In this document: piece after piece, positions 17,254-26,488 of the stretch
How the letters are laid out: the number at the start of each line of letters is the position of its first letter
Position numbering within the stretch: position 1 is the first letter of the stretch
Origin: an uncultured Flavobacteriaceae bacterium
GTDB lineage: Bacteria; Bacteroidota; Bacteroidia; Flavobacteriales; Flavobacteriaceae
Assembly (NCBI GenBank): GCA_947500385.1
Contig: CANMSA010000005.1
Span: 62,001 to 126,000 of the forward strand
DNA length: 64,000 nt
Direction: 5' to 3'
Position numbers and translations under genes: made by a program
The notes under the pieces: generated by a model
Seen by the model: the letters and a program-made list of their open reading frames with translations, nothing else
What the model was told of the DNA's origin: nothing
The model's database searches: none

Positions 17254-19425
17254 CTAAAAATCAAAACGATAATTCATTTTAAGCGCTATACCCCAATTGT
17301 TGCGGCTTAGTCGCTGGTTGTAATTATCGCTTACCACAAGGTACAGATACGACAGCGGCTTGTATTCCCATTGCAAGCGGCTGTTGATATTGAAATTATC
17401 GAATTGGGTATTGTACTGCACATAAGTGGTCCAATTCAATCGATTTGAAAAGAAAACCTCTCCGGTAAAACGGGCCAAGTGAAAAGTGGTATTGCCCAGT
17501 TCGTTTAAATCGATCGAGTTGATCTCATAGGAGGCTTGAAAGTTGGCAAAAGGTTGCAAGCGATAATTGAAATTGATCAAGGCACTGGTATTGGTACCGC
17601 TGTAATACTGCCCGTATTGCACATACGTATTGTACACCAATTTGGTATTCCGTACGGAGTTAAAACCAACTTTCATCTTGGCGTACCTATAAATACCAGG
17701 TACAATGGCATTGCCGTTCCCCAAAGGGTCAAAGGCATACTTTAAGCGCTCATAATCATAGTACAAATTTGCATAAACAGCGGAGAGGTTCTTAAAAAAC
17801 AAGGCCGTGTTATAAAAGCTCGAGGATTGTGTCACCTTGCCTTCTTCGTCCCAATACGTGTTATTGATCGCGAATAAATAGCGGTATGAATTAAGGGTAT
17901 TCGAATTTTCATAGTACTTGGTCATTTCGGTCTCGACGGCCGATTGGGTATAGCCCTCGCGCACCACCGTTTCGGTAATCGCATCATAATTATTCAAACG
18001 GGGAACGAAACCCACATCGGCCAAATAGTTTTTCCCGAGGTTCTTGACAGACGCATTCCAAGAAAAACCGCGTGTGTTGTACCAGATTCCACCATGGTAA
18101 AAGTTGTTTTCCCCGTTGATCGAATCGTTGTAGCTCGTTCCAAAGTTGGCGAGGCCTATCCATCGGTTGTTGGTCGACTTGTAATTGAGATTAAGTCCGG
18201 TCACGCGATTGTATTCATCGATAAAATTGAACCCTTCGGTAGCCTGTCTATTGATTAAAAATGCGGTAGTGGTTATCTTCTTGGATAGTTGTTGCTCCAC
18301 CACCAGGGCCCCATAGTTCTGAGAGGGAATTTCATCGTTCCGATCGCTTTGGGCATTTAAAATTCCCAAGCGGGTCTTTGCCCCTAGATTACCGGAAAGC
18401 TTCAAGCCAAACTGAATGTCGCTATTGGCGCCGATTCGCCGTGAGTAGAACGGATTGACCCCGGCCACCCCGAGATTGGCGAACAAATCTGCGTTTTCCA
18501 AAAAAAAGTTGCGCCGCTCCGGAAAAAACAAGGCAAACCGGGTTAGGTTGGTCACTTGCTGATCCACATCTATCTGGGAGAAATCGGGATTTAGGGTGGC
18601 ATCCAGTTTTAGAGAAGAAGTGAGATTGTACTGCACGTCCAGGCTTGGCTTTATGCTGGTATCATTCGTGTTTTCAAGTACATCTTCCTGGTAGTTCGCC
18701 GTCAAGGAAGGGGTTACCGCAAAGCGCGACAAGGTGGAGTTAGAAAGGTTTTCGACCGCAAAGGCTTGGGTAAAACGAAGATCATAGAGTCGAAAATTTC
18801 GTTTTACGTTTTTGAAAATCGTCCATGAGTTGTTTTTGATATCCCGCATGTAGAACTGCGCACCAAAGACGGGATTGTTTTGATTGTAATTCAATGATTT
18901 TAATGGAATTTCGATTTCATAACGCTTTTGATGTCCATCGACCGAGGTATTGGCGGTCCAAACGGCATTCCAACTAGTATTGATACCATAGCCATCGGCA
19001 TCACCGATCCGTTCAATAAGGCCATCGGTCTGTGCCGCCCCAATATTTACCGCAAAATAGTAGGCGCTTTGCTGCTGATATTGGGTATCCAAAATCAACA
19101 CAAAGGTATCACTAGCGGCTACGGTATTCCCAATATCATCTCTTTTTAAGGAACTTATTTGGGTTCGTGCCACACTGTCTTGGTAGGTAGCGGCAATATA
19201 CAAATGGGTGCCATTATGAAACATCTTGACCGATGTCTGGTTCTTCGCCAGCCCTTCATCGGTGGGAAGATAGTTATAAAAGCCCGTGTACTCCGGAAGG
19301 TTTTCCCAGGCGTTCTCGTCGAAAGCGCCGTCTACCGTTACTACTTGTTCTAGAAAAGGAATGGTAGCCTGCTGGGCCAAACCCATTGCAGATAGGCCAA
19401 CTAGGAAGATAATAAGTACTCTCAT
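17254..19425 (-). CDS. DUF5916 outer-membrane protein (second copy)
   Basis: 723 residues from the ATG at 19425. A frame extends 41 codons further upstream, but this start places the signal peptide MRVLIIFLVGLSAMGLAQ at the N-terminus. Residues about 25-225 resemble a CBM9-like sandwich (VDGAFDENAWENL, LYIAATYQD, YEIEIPLKSLNYN). LFFPERRNFFLENADLFAN and NPFYSRRIGA are DUF5916 hallmarks, followed by a predicted barrel ending in MNYRFDF, a typical C-terminal aromatic of outer-membrane barrels. It is divergent from the second LytS/LytTR pair. Confidence 0.88.
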   Translation of the reverse strand: MRVLIIFLVGLSAMGLAQQATIPFLEQVVTVDGAFDENAWENLPEYTGFYNYLPTDEGLAKNQTSVKMFHNGTHLYIAATYQDSVARTQISSLKRDDIGNTVAASDTFVLILDTQYQQQSAYYFAVNIGAAQTDGLIERIGDADGYGINTSWNAVWTANTSVDGHQKRYEIEIPLKSLNYNQNNPVFGAQFYMRDIKNNSWTIFKNVKRNFRLYDLRFTQAFAVENLSNSTLSRFAVTPSLTANYQEDVLENTNDTSIKPSLDVQYNLTSSLKLDATLNPDFSQIDVDQQVTNLTRFALFFPERRNFFLENADLFANLGVAGVNPFYSRRIGANSDIQFGLKLSGNLGAKTRLGILNAQSDRNDEIPSQNYGALVVEQQLSKKITTTAFLINRQATEGFNFIDEYNRVTGLNLNYKSTNNRWIGLANFGTSYNDSINGENNFYHGGIWYNTRGFSWNASVKNLGKNYLADVGFVPRLNNYDAITETVVREGYTQSAVETEMTKYYENSNTLNSYRYLFAINNTYWDEEGKVTQSSSFYNTALFFKNLSAVYANLYYDYERLKYAFDPLGNGNAIVPGIYRYAKMKVGFNSVRNTKLVYNTYVQYGQYYSGTNTSALINFNYRLQPFANFQASYEINSIDLNELGNTTFHLARFTGEVFFSNRLNWTTYVQYNTQFDNFNINSRLQWEYKPLSYLYLVVSDNYNQRLSRNNWGIALKMNYRFDF

Positions 19426-19601
19426 TATTTTCGGTTTTGAGGCGAATTTAGACCGAAGCAGGCCTGTGTTTTTAAAAAGTAGACGAAGCGGTCCTGAAAG
19501 ACGATCAAACCCTGTTTTACCCTTGGTTTCCCTTAATTCACGGTTCATAGACCTTCTTTCCCCGTTCGTATACTATTTGTCGCAAACGGCATTTTATACG
19601 T

Positions 19602-19609
19602 TACTTTTG
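19602..19609 (+). promoter_or_regulatory. probable -7 element of the second LytS gene
   Basis: TACTTTTG matches TAnnTTTG and ends 11 bases before the ATG at 19621, predicting a very short leader of about 6 bases. A TTTG at 19576-19579 lies 22 bases upstream, a little more than ideal. Confidence 0.5.
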
Positions 19610-19620
19610 TAGGCGATCAT

Positions 19621-20688
19621 ATGAGCAGCCTCAAAACATATTGGAACAAACCCTTCCTACGACATATCGTATTTTGGAGTGGGGTATTCCTATACTTTTT
19701 TCTAGTGGCCAATAGTATCAACTATGCTAGTACACGCCATATTTTAGAGACCTATGCGCTCATTGTGGGTTTACAGATGGTGACCGCATACACCTGTCTT
19801 TATTTTCTAATGCCCCATTTTCTGAATAAGGGAAAGCCATTGCTGTTTGTTCTTTTAATGGTTTTGTTGCTTGTTGTTCTGTTTATCATCTACAATGTGT
19901 GCAAGGTGTATTATTTTGACCCTACCTATTCAGAGTCCTATAGTGCGCTTTCAAAAGCATACGCAAAATTGCCACTTGCCGAACGGATCATGAATTTTCA
20001 GGTATTATTGAGCAAGGGAATTATGTATGCCAGCCCAACGGCATTTCTATTACTGCTGCGGTTTTACCGAAATCAACAGAAATATTTAAAGTTGAACGAA
20101 CAAAAAAAGGTCGCGGAACTCAGTGCGCTAAAAAATCAATTGAATCCCCATTTTCTCTTTAACACCTTGAACAATTTGTATGCCTTGGCCATTGCCAAAT
20201 CGAACAAGACCCCGGAGGTGATTGAGCGTCTTTCCGATATGCTCGACTATATGCTATACCGTTGCAATGACACCTATGTTTCGTTACAAAAGGAAATTGG
20301 CCTTATCGAGAACTACTTGGCCCTGGAAAAAGTTCGATACGGCAAAAGGGTTGCGGTCACCTTTGAACATGATATCAATAAAAAAGTACAGATTGCCCCC
20401 TTGCTATTGCTAACCTTTGTAGAAAATGCTTTTAAGCATGGGGTACGGCAAGAATTAGAACAAGCAGAAATTACGATTTCGATTCAACTAGATGCCGATA
20501 CGATCCAATTTAACATCGACAATACCATTCCGGTTGGCGGCAATCTATACGAGCCGAAGACCACCGAACCCTTGGGTATCAAGAATGTACGACAACAGTT
20601 GAACCTTCTTTACCCAAATACACACAAACTACGTATTGAAGCTTCTAAAAACAGCTATTCCGTATCCTTAATATTACAGCAAAAATGA
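19621..20688 (+). CDS. LytS-type sensor histidine kinase (second pair)
   Basis: 355 residues. Four likely membrane segments lie at about 12-32, 42-64, 72-94 and 130-148. A short linker leads to the His_kinase motif with His177 (NQLNPHFLFNTLNNLYALAI) and the N-box LLTFVENAFKHG. This is the small LytS/YpdA type without a large sensor domain. Its stop overlaps the regulator start by four bases (ATGA). It is divergent from the second DUF5916 gene across about 195 bases, suggesting that the outer-membrane protein is part of its regulon. Confidence 0.93.
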   Translation: MSSLKTYWNKPFLRHIVFWSGVFLYFFLVANSINYASTRHILETYALIVGLQMVTAYTCLYFLMPHFLNKGKPLLFVLLMVLLLVVLFIIYNVCKVYYFDPTYSESYSALSKAYAKLPLAERIMNFQVLLSKGIMYASPTAFLLLLRFYRNQQKYLKLNEQKKVAELSALKNQLNPHFLFNTLNNLYALAIAKSNKTPEVIERLSDMLDYMLYRCNDTYVSLQKEIGLIENYLALEKVRYGKRVAVTFEHDINKKVQIAPLLLLTFVENAFKHGVRQELEQAEITISIQLDADTIQFNIDNTIPVGGNLYEPKTTEPLGIKNVRQQLNLLYPNTHKLRIEASKNSYSVSLILQQK

Positions 20689-21392
20689 TGTATTCCTGTG
20701 TAATTATCGACGATGAAGAATTGGCAAGGAACCTCATCGAAAACCATCTTTCCCAGCTCGACAATTTTAGACTGGTCGCTGCTTGCGGAAGTGCAATAGA
20801 AGCCAGTAAAGTACTGAAGAACGAATCTGTTGACCTGCTCTTTTTAGACATCGAAATGCCCGTACTCCGGGGCACCGATTTTTTCAAGAATCTCATTCAT
20901 AAACCCAAGGTGATTTTTACGACCGCCTATCGAGATTATGCCTTGGACGGCTTTGAACTGAATGCGGTAGACTATCTGCTGAAACCAATCTCTTTTGGCC
21001 GGTTTTTCAAGGCGGTGGAAAAGTTTTTGGAACAACAAAAACCACCACCGACCACTCCTTTGCCCTCCACTAAAGCACCAAACGCCGCCGAATATGTATT
21101 CATTCGCAAAGACCGCAAACGCATTAAAGTTTTTTTCAAGGATATTCAATATATTGAAAGTGTAAAGGACTATATAAAAATAGTGACCTCCTCAGAAAAT
21201 CATTTGATCAAACACAGTATTTCCGCGTTCGAAGAACAACTCGACGAACGGTTTGTGCGCACCCATCGTTCGTATATTGTCAACTTTGAAAAAATAACGG
21301 CCTATACCAAGCAAGATGTAGAAATAGGCGCGCTCGAAATACCTATCGGGGATAGTTATAAAACAAATGTGCAAAAACGTCTCGAAAGCTAA
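20685..21392 (+). CDS. LytTR response regulator (second pair)
   Basis: 235 residues. The receiver has IIDDEE (7-12), phosphoacceptor Asp55 (LFLDIEMP) and Lys100 (DYLLKP). The LytTR domain covers about 135-235 (EYVFIRKDRKRIKVFFKD; RTHRSYIVNFEKI). It is coupled to its kinase by a 4-base overlap and ends 11 bases before the convergent alpha/beta hydrolase stop. Confidence 0.94.
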   Translation: MMYSCVIIDDEELARNLIENHLSQLDNFRLVAACGSAIEASKVLKNESVDLLFLDIEMPVLRGTDFFKNLIHKPKVIFTTAYRDYALDGFELNAVDYLLKPISFGRFFKAVEKFLEQQKPPPTTPLPSTKAPNAAEYVFIRKDRKRIKVFFKDIQYIESVKDYIKIVTSSENHLIKHSISAFEEQLDERFVRTHRSYIVNFEKITAYTKQDVEIGALEIPIGDSYKTNVQKRLES

Positions 21393-21403
21393 GGAAAATG
21401 TAT

Positions 21404-22411
21404 TTATCGTAACGCTGACAACCCTACTATTTCTTCTAAAAAACGAATTGTTTCCGATCGAACGGATGCTAGATCTTCAGAGGTTATGGAAGAGGCCATT
21501 ACATGATCATTTACATTGGGAAAAGCTACTTTCCTTTTCTGGTCGGAAGGCGTACCAAGTTCCTCATACATCTTTAGCATAGCGGGGACGGATACTACAT
21601 GGTCTTGAATACTATCGTTCTTATAAAAATACCCCATAAAAGCGGGTCTTTTCATTTTCTCAAAAGTTTCTTTGTTCATCGTATGATCGATCATCGCCTG
21701 CAAATGGGTAAGCCCTTCTATTCGATACTTGGTAGTCCAATAACGTTTCTTTAGCGCACTGGCCTCAAATTCATGATAGTCCCCTCCTTTGACCAACCGC
21801 GCTAGCTGCAACCCCCAGGGCCCTGCCAACAAGGATGCCTTCTCATCAAAAATCGCCACATTGGGAGAGTACAATACCAAGCCCGCGATATCGCTGTCAT
21901 TGCCTATCAAATGCAAGGCTAGCGTGCCCCCTGTAGAAGTCGCCATCACGATTACTTGATCACCCAATTGCTTTGCGATGGCAATGGCCTCTTTCGCCGA
22001 GTCGATCACCGCATCGGCCGTAAGATCCAACATCGCTTCTTTCTCGTTCAAACCGTGCCCTGCCAATCTAGGCAAATACAAATTACAGCCATACCGTTTT
22101 GCCATTTCCAAATGCAAGGGGTCCCCTTCCTTAATACTTGCGGACCAACCGTGCAGGTATACTATGCTATAGTCGGTTTTCTTTGGAATACTATCGAACC
22201 AAACGATCCGTGATTCGTTATCGGGTTTTACCAAGGTATTTGCGCCTTCCCGATCTTGGATCATCTGCTCAAGTGTCCTAAGATCTGTAGGCACTTCCGG
22301 GAGGGTAACATCCATATTCGGGGTATCGACCCTTGGTCCAAGAAAATACCCTATGACCAATAGGATTATCAAAACAAACAGGCCTTTTAAAATTTTTAAG
22401 AGTATTTTCAA
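21404..22411 (-). CDS. membrane-anchored alpha/beta hydrolase
   Basis: 335 residues. A single N-terminal membrane segment (about 6-24) anchors the enzyme on the periplasmic side. The oxyanion region is VYLHGWSAS (about 84-92) and the nucleophile Ser159 sits in ATSTGG, so the first elbow Gly is Ala. RLAGHG (115-120) is the lid region typical of carboxylesterase or monoglyceride-lipase-like members. The C-terminal part (FPNVNDHVMASS) supplies the catalytic His. An esterase or lipase is likely, substrate unknown. Confidence 0.85.
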   Translation of the reverse strand: MKILLKILKGLFVLIILLVIGYFLGPRVDTPNMDVTLPEVPTDLRTLEQMIQDREGANTLVKPDNESRIVWFDSIPKKTDYSIVYLHGWSASIKEGDPLHLEMAKRYGCNLYLPRLAGHGLNEKEAMLDLTADAVIDSAKEAIAIAKQLGDQVIVMATSTGGTLALHLIGNDSDIAGLVLYSPNVAIFDEKASLLAGPWGLQLARLVKGGDYHEFEASALKKRYWTTKYRIEGLTHLQAMIDHTMNKETFEKMKRPAFMGYFYKNDSIQDHVVSVPAMLKMYEELGTPSDQKRKVAFPNVNDHVMASSITSEDLASVRSETIRFLEEIVGLSALR

Positions 22412-22525
22412 AACAGGATGGATTAAGGGTTACATAATTTCAATCGTAAAATTGTTTTAAGGTAAGAAACATTTTGCACTCCTCTATTGCCAACGTTGCC
22501 TTAAGGTTAAAAAGAAAACACTGCT

Positions 22526-22555
22526 TTTGCATCCCCTAGAGAACGACTATCTTTA
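22526..22555 (+). promoter_or_regulatory. probable promoter of the SanA/YdcF-like gene
   Basis: TTTG at 22526-22529, 18 bases, then TATCTTTA at 22548-22555 (one change from TAnnTTTG). The -7 element ends 7 bases before the ATG at 22562, so the transcript would have little or no leader. Confidence 0.5.
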
Positions 22556-22561
22556 TAACGC

Positions 22562-23197
22562 ATGAAAAGAAAACTTTCCAAACTACTTTTGATCATTCTA
22601 AGTGTTCCGTTGCTCTTATTATTGGTCTGCAATTACACGATCAATAAGGCGGCGGAGGGAAAAACATTTACCACGAGCGAAGCAATCCCTAAAAATCGAG
22701 TGGGACTTGTTTTAGGAACATCCAAAAAACTGGTTAATGGTCGCCCCAATCTATATTACAGTTATCGCATAGATGCCACCATCGCCCTCTTCAAGGCCGG
22801 AAAAATAGATTTTGTATTGGTGAGTGGGGACAATGGTACCGTTTACTACAACGAACCGACAACCATGCAGAAAGATCTTATTAAGGGAGGCATTCCTACT
22901 GAAAAGATTTTTTTGGACTATGCCGGTTTTCGCACCTTGGATTCTATGGTTCGCGCCAAAGCGGTTTTTGGTTTGGATACCATTACCGTCATATCCCAAA
23001 AGTTCCATAATGAACGGGCCATTTACATCGCCGAAAAAAAAGGGCTCAAAGCCATCGGTTTCAACGCAAGGGATATTTCCACACAACAGGGATTGAAAGT
23101 ACAGTTGCGAGAGTACTTTGCCAGGGTGAAGGTATTTATAGACCTTATGTTCAACACCCAACCTAAGTTTTTTGGGGATACCATTGAAATAAAATAA
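22562..23197 (+). CDS. SanA/YdcF family (DUF218) envelope protein
   Basis: 211 residues with one N-terminal membrane segment (about 8-26). The DUF218 domain shows VGLVLGTSK (48-56), FVLVSGDNG, a conserved segment AGFRTLDSMVRAKAVFG and SQKFHNERAIYIAEKKG. SanA-type proteins act in the cell envelope, where in enterobacteria they affect the permeability barrier; the biochemical reaction is not settled. The protein stands alone on its strand before the NRAMP-like gene, with 70 bases between. Confidence 0.9.
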   Translation: MKRKLSKLLLIILSVPLLLLLVCNYTINKAAEGKTFTTSEAIPKNRVGLVLGTSKKLVNGRPNLYYSYRIDATIALFKAGKIDFVLVSGDNGTVYYNEPTTMQKDLIKGGIPTEKIFLDYAGFRTLDSMVRAKAVFGLDTITVISQKFHNERAIYIAEKKGLKAIGFNARDISTQQGLKVQLREYFARVKVFIDLMFNTQPKFFGDTIEIK

Positions 23198-23266
23198 TGA
23201 CCTGCCCCTTCTAAATGAAGGTAAACGCCACAAAATTTCTTACTTTAGAAAACCCAACCAACCCAA

Positions 23267-24520
23267 ATGTCGAAACTGAAAGCATTTATCAAAAACCTAG
23301 GTCCCGGATTGCTTTTTGCAAGCATGGCCATAGGCACTTCGCATCTGGTATTATCGACCAAAGCCGGTGCACAATATGGGTGGGTCATGGTCATCCCCAT
23401 CATTTTGGCGAACCTGTTCAAATACCCTTTTTTTGAGTTCGGTGTTCGGTATACCCACCTCACGGACAAAACATTAATAGAGGGGTACTTAAATAGAGGG
23501 AAGGGGTACCTATGGTTTTATGCAGCGATTACACTGGTGACAACCTTTACGATACTTGCCGCACTCTATACGGTCACAGCCGGCCTTTTTATAAACCTGT
23601 TCAGAATTGCGTCATTTTCAATTGCCGAAGTTGCTTTTGGTTTGTTCGTACTGATCAGCGCCTTGTTGATCATAGGTCGGTATAAGCTGCTTGAAACCTC
23701 TCTAAAAGTCGTTGTTTCCATTTTATTCGTTGCCCTAATTACTACCACTACCTTGGTCGTGTACAAGGGGCAGGTTTCCCCGGTGGCCGATTTTGTACCG
23801 CCTACCATTTTTAATGAAGCGGGCATCTTGTTCTTGATCGGTCTTATGGGTTGGATGCCGACTACCGTAGAAGCTTCTAGTTGGGTAAGTCTTTGGAGTA
23901 TTGAAAAATGGCGTGGCACCCAACAGAAACCCTCACTGGCACAATCACTTCAAGAATTTAATACCGGGTATTTTTTAACGGCAATTTTAGCGGTGTTCTT
24001 TTTACTGATCGGATGGTTTACACTGTATGGAACCAATACGGAACTCAGTGGCAATGCGGTCACTTTTGCCGACCAAGTAGTAACGCTGTTTACGACACAT
24101 ATCGGCTCTTGGGCGTATGTGTTTATAGCAGTCTCCGCCTTCGCTACCATGTTCAGCACTTGTATGACAGCCCATGACGCGGTAGCCCGGGTAAGCCTTG
24201 ATACCATCGACCTGTTAACTCCTAAAGTGAAGCTTGGCGGCCAAAAAGGCCCTTTTGCCTTCGCGATCATCATACTGGCGTTGATCAACTTTATCGTCAT
24301 TGCCATCTTTGCGGCGAATATGGGATTTCTGGTGGCTTTGGCCACTTTTGTATCCTTTGTGGTAGCCCCCATTATCGGCTATATGAATTTAAAGAATGTA
24401 ATGAGCGAAGACCTTCCCGCCGAACATCACCCGAAGAAGTGGTTGCAATGGCTTACTTATGCCGGTATTTTATTCTTATCCCTATTCTCCCTGCTTTACT
24501 TTTGGATGATCGTTTTCTAG
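23267..24520 (+). CDS. NRAMP-fold transporter lacking the canonical metal-site motifs
   Basis: 417 residues with about eleven membrane segments, the usual size and pattern of NRAMP divalent-metal transporters. The family opening GPGLLFA (12-18) and AGAQYG (33-38) are present. The TM1 metal motif DPGN is replaced by Gly23-Thr-Ser-His26, and the TM6 MPH motif reads Met197-Pro-Thr-Thr. The Met ligand is thus kept while the Asp and Asn ligands are lost. In known transporters the Asp is essential, so the substrate is probably not the standard manganese/iron pair, or the coordination differs. The gene converges on the OmpA/PD40 gene with only 18 bases between stops. Confidence 0.88.
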   Translation: MSKLKAFIKNLGPGLLFASMAIGTSHLVLSTKAGAQYGWVMVIPIILANLFKYPFFEFGVRYTHLTDKTLIEGYLNRGKGYLWFYAAITLVTTFTILAALYTVTAGLFINLFRIASFSIAEVAFGLFVLISALLIIGRYKLLETSLKVVVSILFVALITTTTLVVYKGQVSPVADFVPPTIFNEAGILFLIGLMGWMPTTVEASSWVSLWSIEKWRGTQQKPSLAQSLQEFNTGYFLTAILAVFFLLIGWFTLYGTNTELSGNAVTFADQVVTLFTTHIGSWAYVFIAVSAFATMFSTCMTAHDAVARVSLDTIDLLTPKVKLGGQKGPFAFAIIILALINFIVIAIFAANMGFLVALATFVSFVVAPIIGYMNLKNVMSEDLPAEHHPKKWLQWLTYAGILFLSLFSLLYFWMIVF

Positions 24521-24538
24521 ATGGAAACTTCTAAACCG

Positions 24539-26476
24539 TTATTGATTCAAATCTTCGTAATTGAGTACTACGAATTGGGTTCTGGCATTTTGATCATGTA
24601 AAAAATCCAGGCAATAAACACCGTTCTTACAACTGTTCAGTATTCGCTCTTCTCCATACCCAATGACCGAGGAAATATTTTCCGCAGGAACTCCTTTTTT
24701 CAACAAATAGGCTTTTATTCCGTTGACCCTTGTTTGTGATATACGTTTGTTAGAACTGGTACTTCCCCGGCTATCGGTGTGATTTTCAATACGAAGTCGT
24801 ATCTGGGGAAACTGACCAACAGCTGCGACTACCTTATCTAACTGCGCAGAAATTACCGCATCGATATTGGATTTTCCCCTTTCAAAGACAAAGTCATCCA
24901 ACCGCAGCACGGTTTGCCCTTCTTTTTCCTCTACCACCTCACTTACCGCGGCAATCTCGATATTCAAAGGACTCTTTTGCACGGCATCTAAGGCTGTTCC
25001 CTGATAAAATGAAGAAAACATAGAATGCCTAGACTTATAAACACGTAGGGTTACCTCATCGCGCCAAGGCACTTCCAATTGATAGTTCCCATCTGCCCTA
25101 GTAAATATTTCCTTTAGTATGGAACCTTCTTTATCATAAAGCTGCACGGAGGCCCCTGAAATACCTTCTCCCGATTTTGAATTGGTTACTTGCCCCTTAA
25201 AAAGCAAGGTTTTTAAGCCAGGGGTTCTAGAAATAGTAAAGCCATACACATCATCGTTACCGATACCTCCCTTTCTGTTTGAGGAAAAGTAACCAATATA
25301 GCCCAAATCTTGGTCGTTTTTGACGATAAACCCAAAGTCATCGGCCTTCGAATTAATACCTGTCCCCAAGTTTACCGGGGTACTATAACTATCATCTGAT
25401 TGTAAATTCGCCTTATATACATCCATACCGCCTTTGCCATAAAAAATATCGGATGAAAAGTACAAACTGCCCTCATGAAAGAAAGGGGCAATCTCATTTC
25501 CCGGCGTGTTGATCCTTGGTCCCAAATTAATGGGTTCCGACATCACCTGCATGTTGTTGGTATGCACGTAGTACAAATCTGTACCGCCATATCCATCCGG
25601 GAAATTGGCCGCAAAATAAAGTCTATCTGAACCAGCATCATAAAATGGGTAATAAAAAGAGGTACTTAGATCTTTTAAAACAAAACGGGAGGTTCCATTT
25701 TGCGGCACCAATCCAATTGCAAGACTGTTCTTCCCTTTGTCATCAAAAGTGAGTTCCCCATCTTCTTCATTTGATAAAATATAAAAAAGCGTACGTTGTT
25801 CGCTTGAATAGAAGGGCGTTGCCTTGTGATAGGGAGATTTTGGAATTCCATCGAAACGATTCGGATTATACACCTTGCCACTGTTGCCTATTCTCCCAAC
25901 ATAAATATCCATATAGGACTCCCCTGAGGGACCATATACTTTCTTGGATTTTGCCTTACGGCTGCTGCTAAAAAGGAGCTTATCTTTGTAAAAAGAGGGG
26001 CCAAAATCTGCTTGAGGGCTATTAATGGGAAGCGTAATGATCTTAAAATTGGCATTATCGATCTCAGGGGCTTCCAACAATTCATAATTGAAATTGGCAT
26101 TCTCCATAAGTTCACTTGACAAGGAAGCACCTTTCGATTTCATAAAAGCCTTTACCCGCTCGGGTTCAGAAGTCTTTGCAAGACTCTGTAACATGTTATT
26201 AAAGCGGTTATTGGACATAATGGTGTCTTTTCTATATACCTCTAAGTACAACTTTGAGGCATTGCTATAGTCGCTGGTCTTAAAGTATGAATCGGCAAGG
26301 TTTAGAAATTGGTAATTCGATAAGGGAATACCCTTTTGCATGTCTTTTTGATATTCCTTAATGGCATCACTATAGGCATACCCATAGAAATACTTGTCTG
26401 CATTGGTCTTGATTTCCTGTGCCCAGGAAGCAAGGGAGATCGCTAAAAATAACACTATGAAAACTGGTGTACGCAT
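24539..26476 (-). CDS. OmpA family protein with TPR and PD40 repeats (type IX secretion related)
   Basis: 645 residues with a signal peptide (MRTPVFIVLFLAISLASWAQ). TPR-like helices cover about 25-110. WD40-like PD40 segments follow (about 160-420: LLFSSSRK, RLYFAANFPDGYGGTDLY, LYFSSDIFYGKGGMDVY, GYFSSNRKGGIGNDDVYGF). A carboxypeptidase-regulatory-like beta domain lies at about 430-500. The C-terminal OmpA domain (about 530-645) contains RIENHTDSRGS and RVNGIKAYL, the peptidoglycan-binding signature. This architecture is that of PorE-like proteins that work with PorP/SprF at the outer membrane. It is third in the adhesin cassette, 12 bases after the PorP/SprF gene. Confidence 0.92.
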   Translation of the reverse strand: MRTPVFIVLFLAISLASWAQEIKTNADKYFYGYAYSDAIKEYQKDMQKGIPLSNYQFLNLADSYFKTSDYSNASKLYLEVYRKDTIMSNNRFNNMLQSLAKTSEPERVKAFMKSKGASLSSELMENANFNYELLEAPEIDNANFKIITLPINSPQADFGPSFYKDKLLFSSSRKAKSKKVYGPSGESYMDIYVGRIGNSGKVYNPNRFDGIPKSPYHKATPFYSSEQRTLFYILSNEEDGELTFDDKGKNSLAIGLVPQNGTSRFVLKDLSTSFYYPFYDAGSDRLYFAANFPDGYGGTDLYYVHTNNMQVMSEPINLGPRINTPGNEIAPFFHEGSLYFSSDIFYGKGGMDVYKANLQSDDSYSTPVNLGTGINSKADDFGFIVKNDQDLGYIGYFSSNRKGGIGNDDVYGFTISRTPGLKTLLFKGQVTNSKSGEGISGASVQLYDKEGSILKEIFTRADGNYQLEVPWRDEVTLRVYKSRHSMFSSFYQGTALDAVQKSPLNIEIAAVSEVVEEKEGQTVLRLDDFVFERGKSNIDAVISAQLDKVVAAVGQFPQIRLRIENHTDSRGSTSSNKRISQTRVNGIKAYLLKKGVPAENISSVIGYGEERILNSCKNGVYCLDFLHDQNARTQFVVLNYEDLNQ

Positions 26477-26488
26477 ATCTATTGCTGA

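Noticed and set aside
17254-19425. Upstream extension of the second DUF5916 protein to 19548
   Set aside because: The extra 41 residues are Arg/Lys-rich and would bury the signal peptide inside the protein; the start at 19425 gives a clean export signal.
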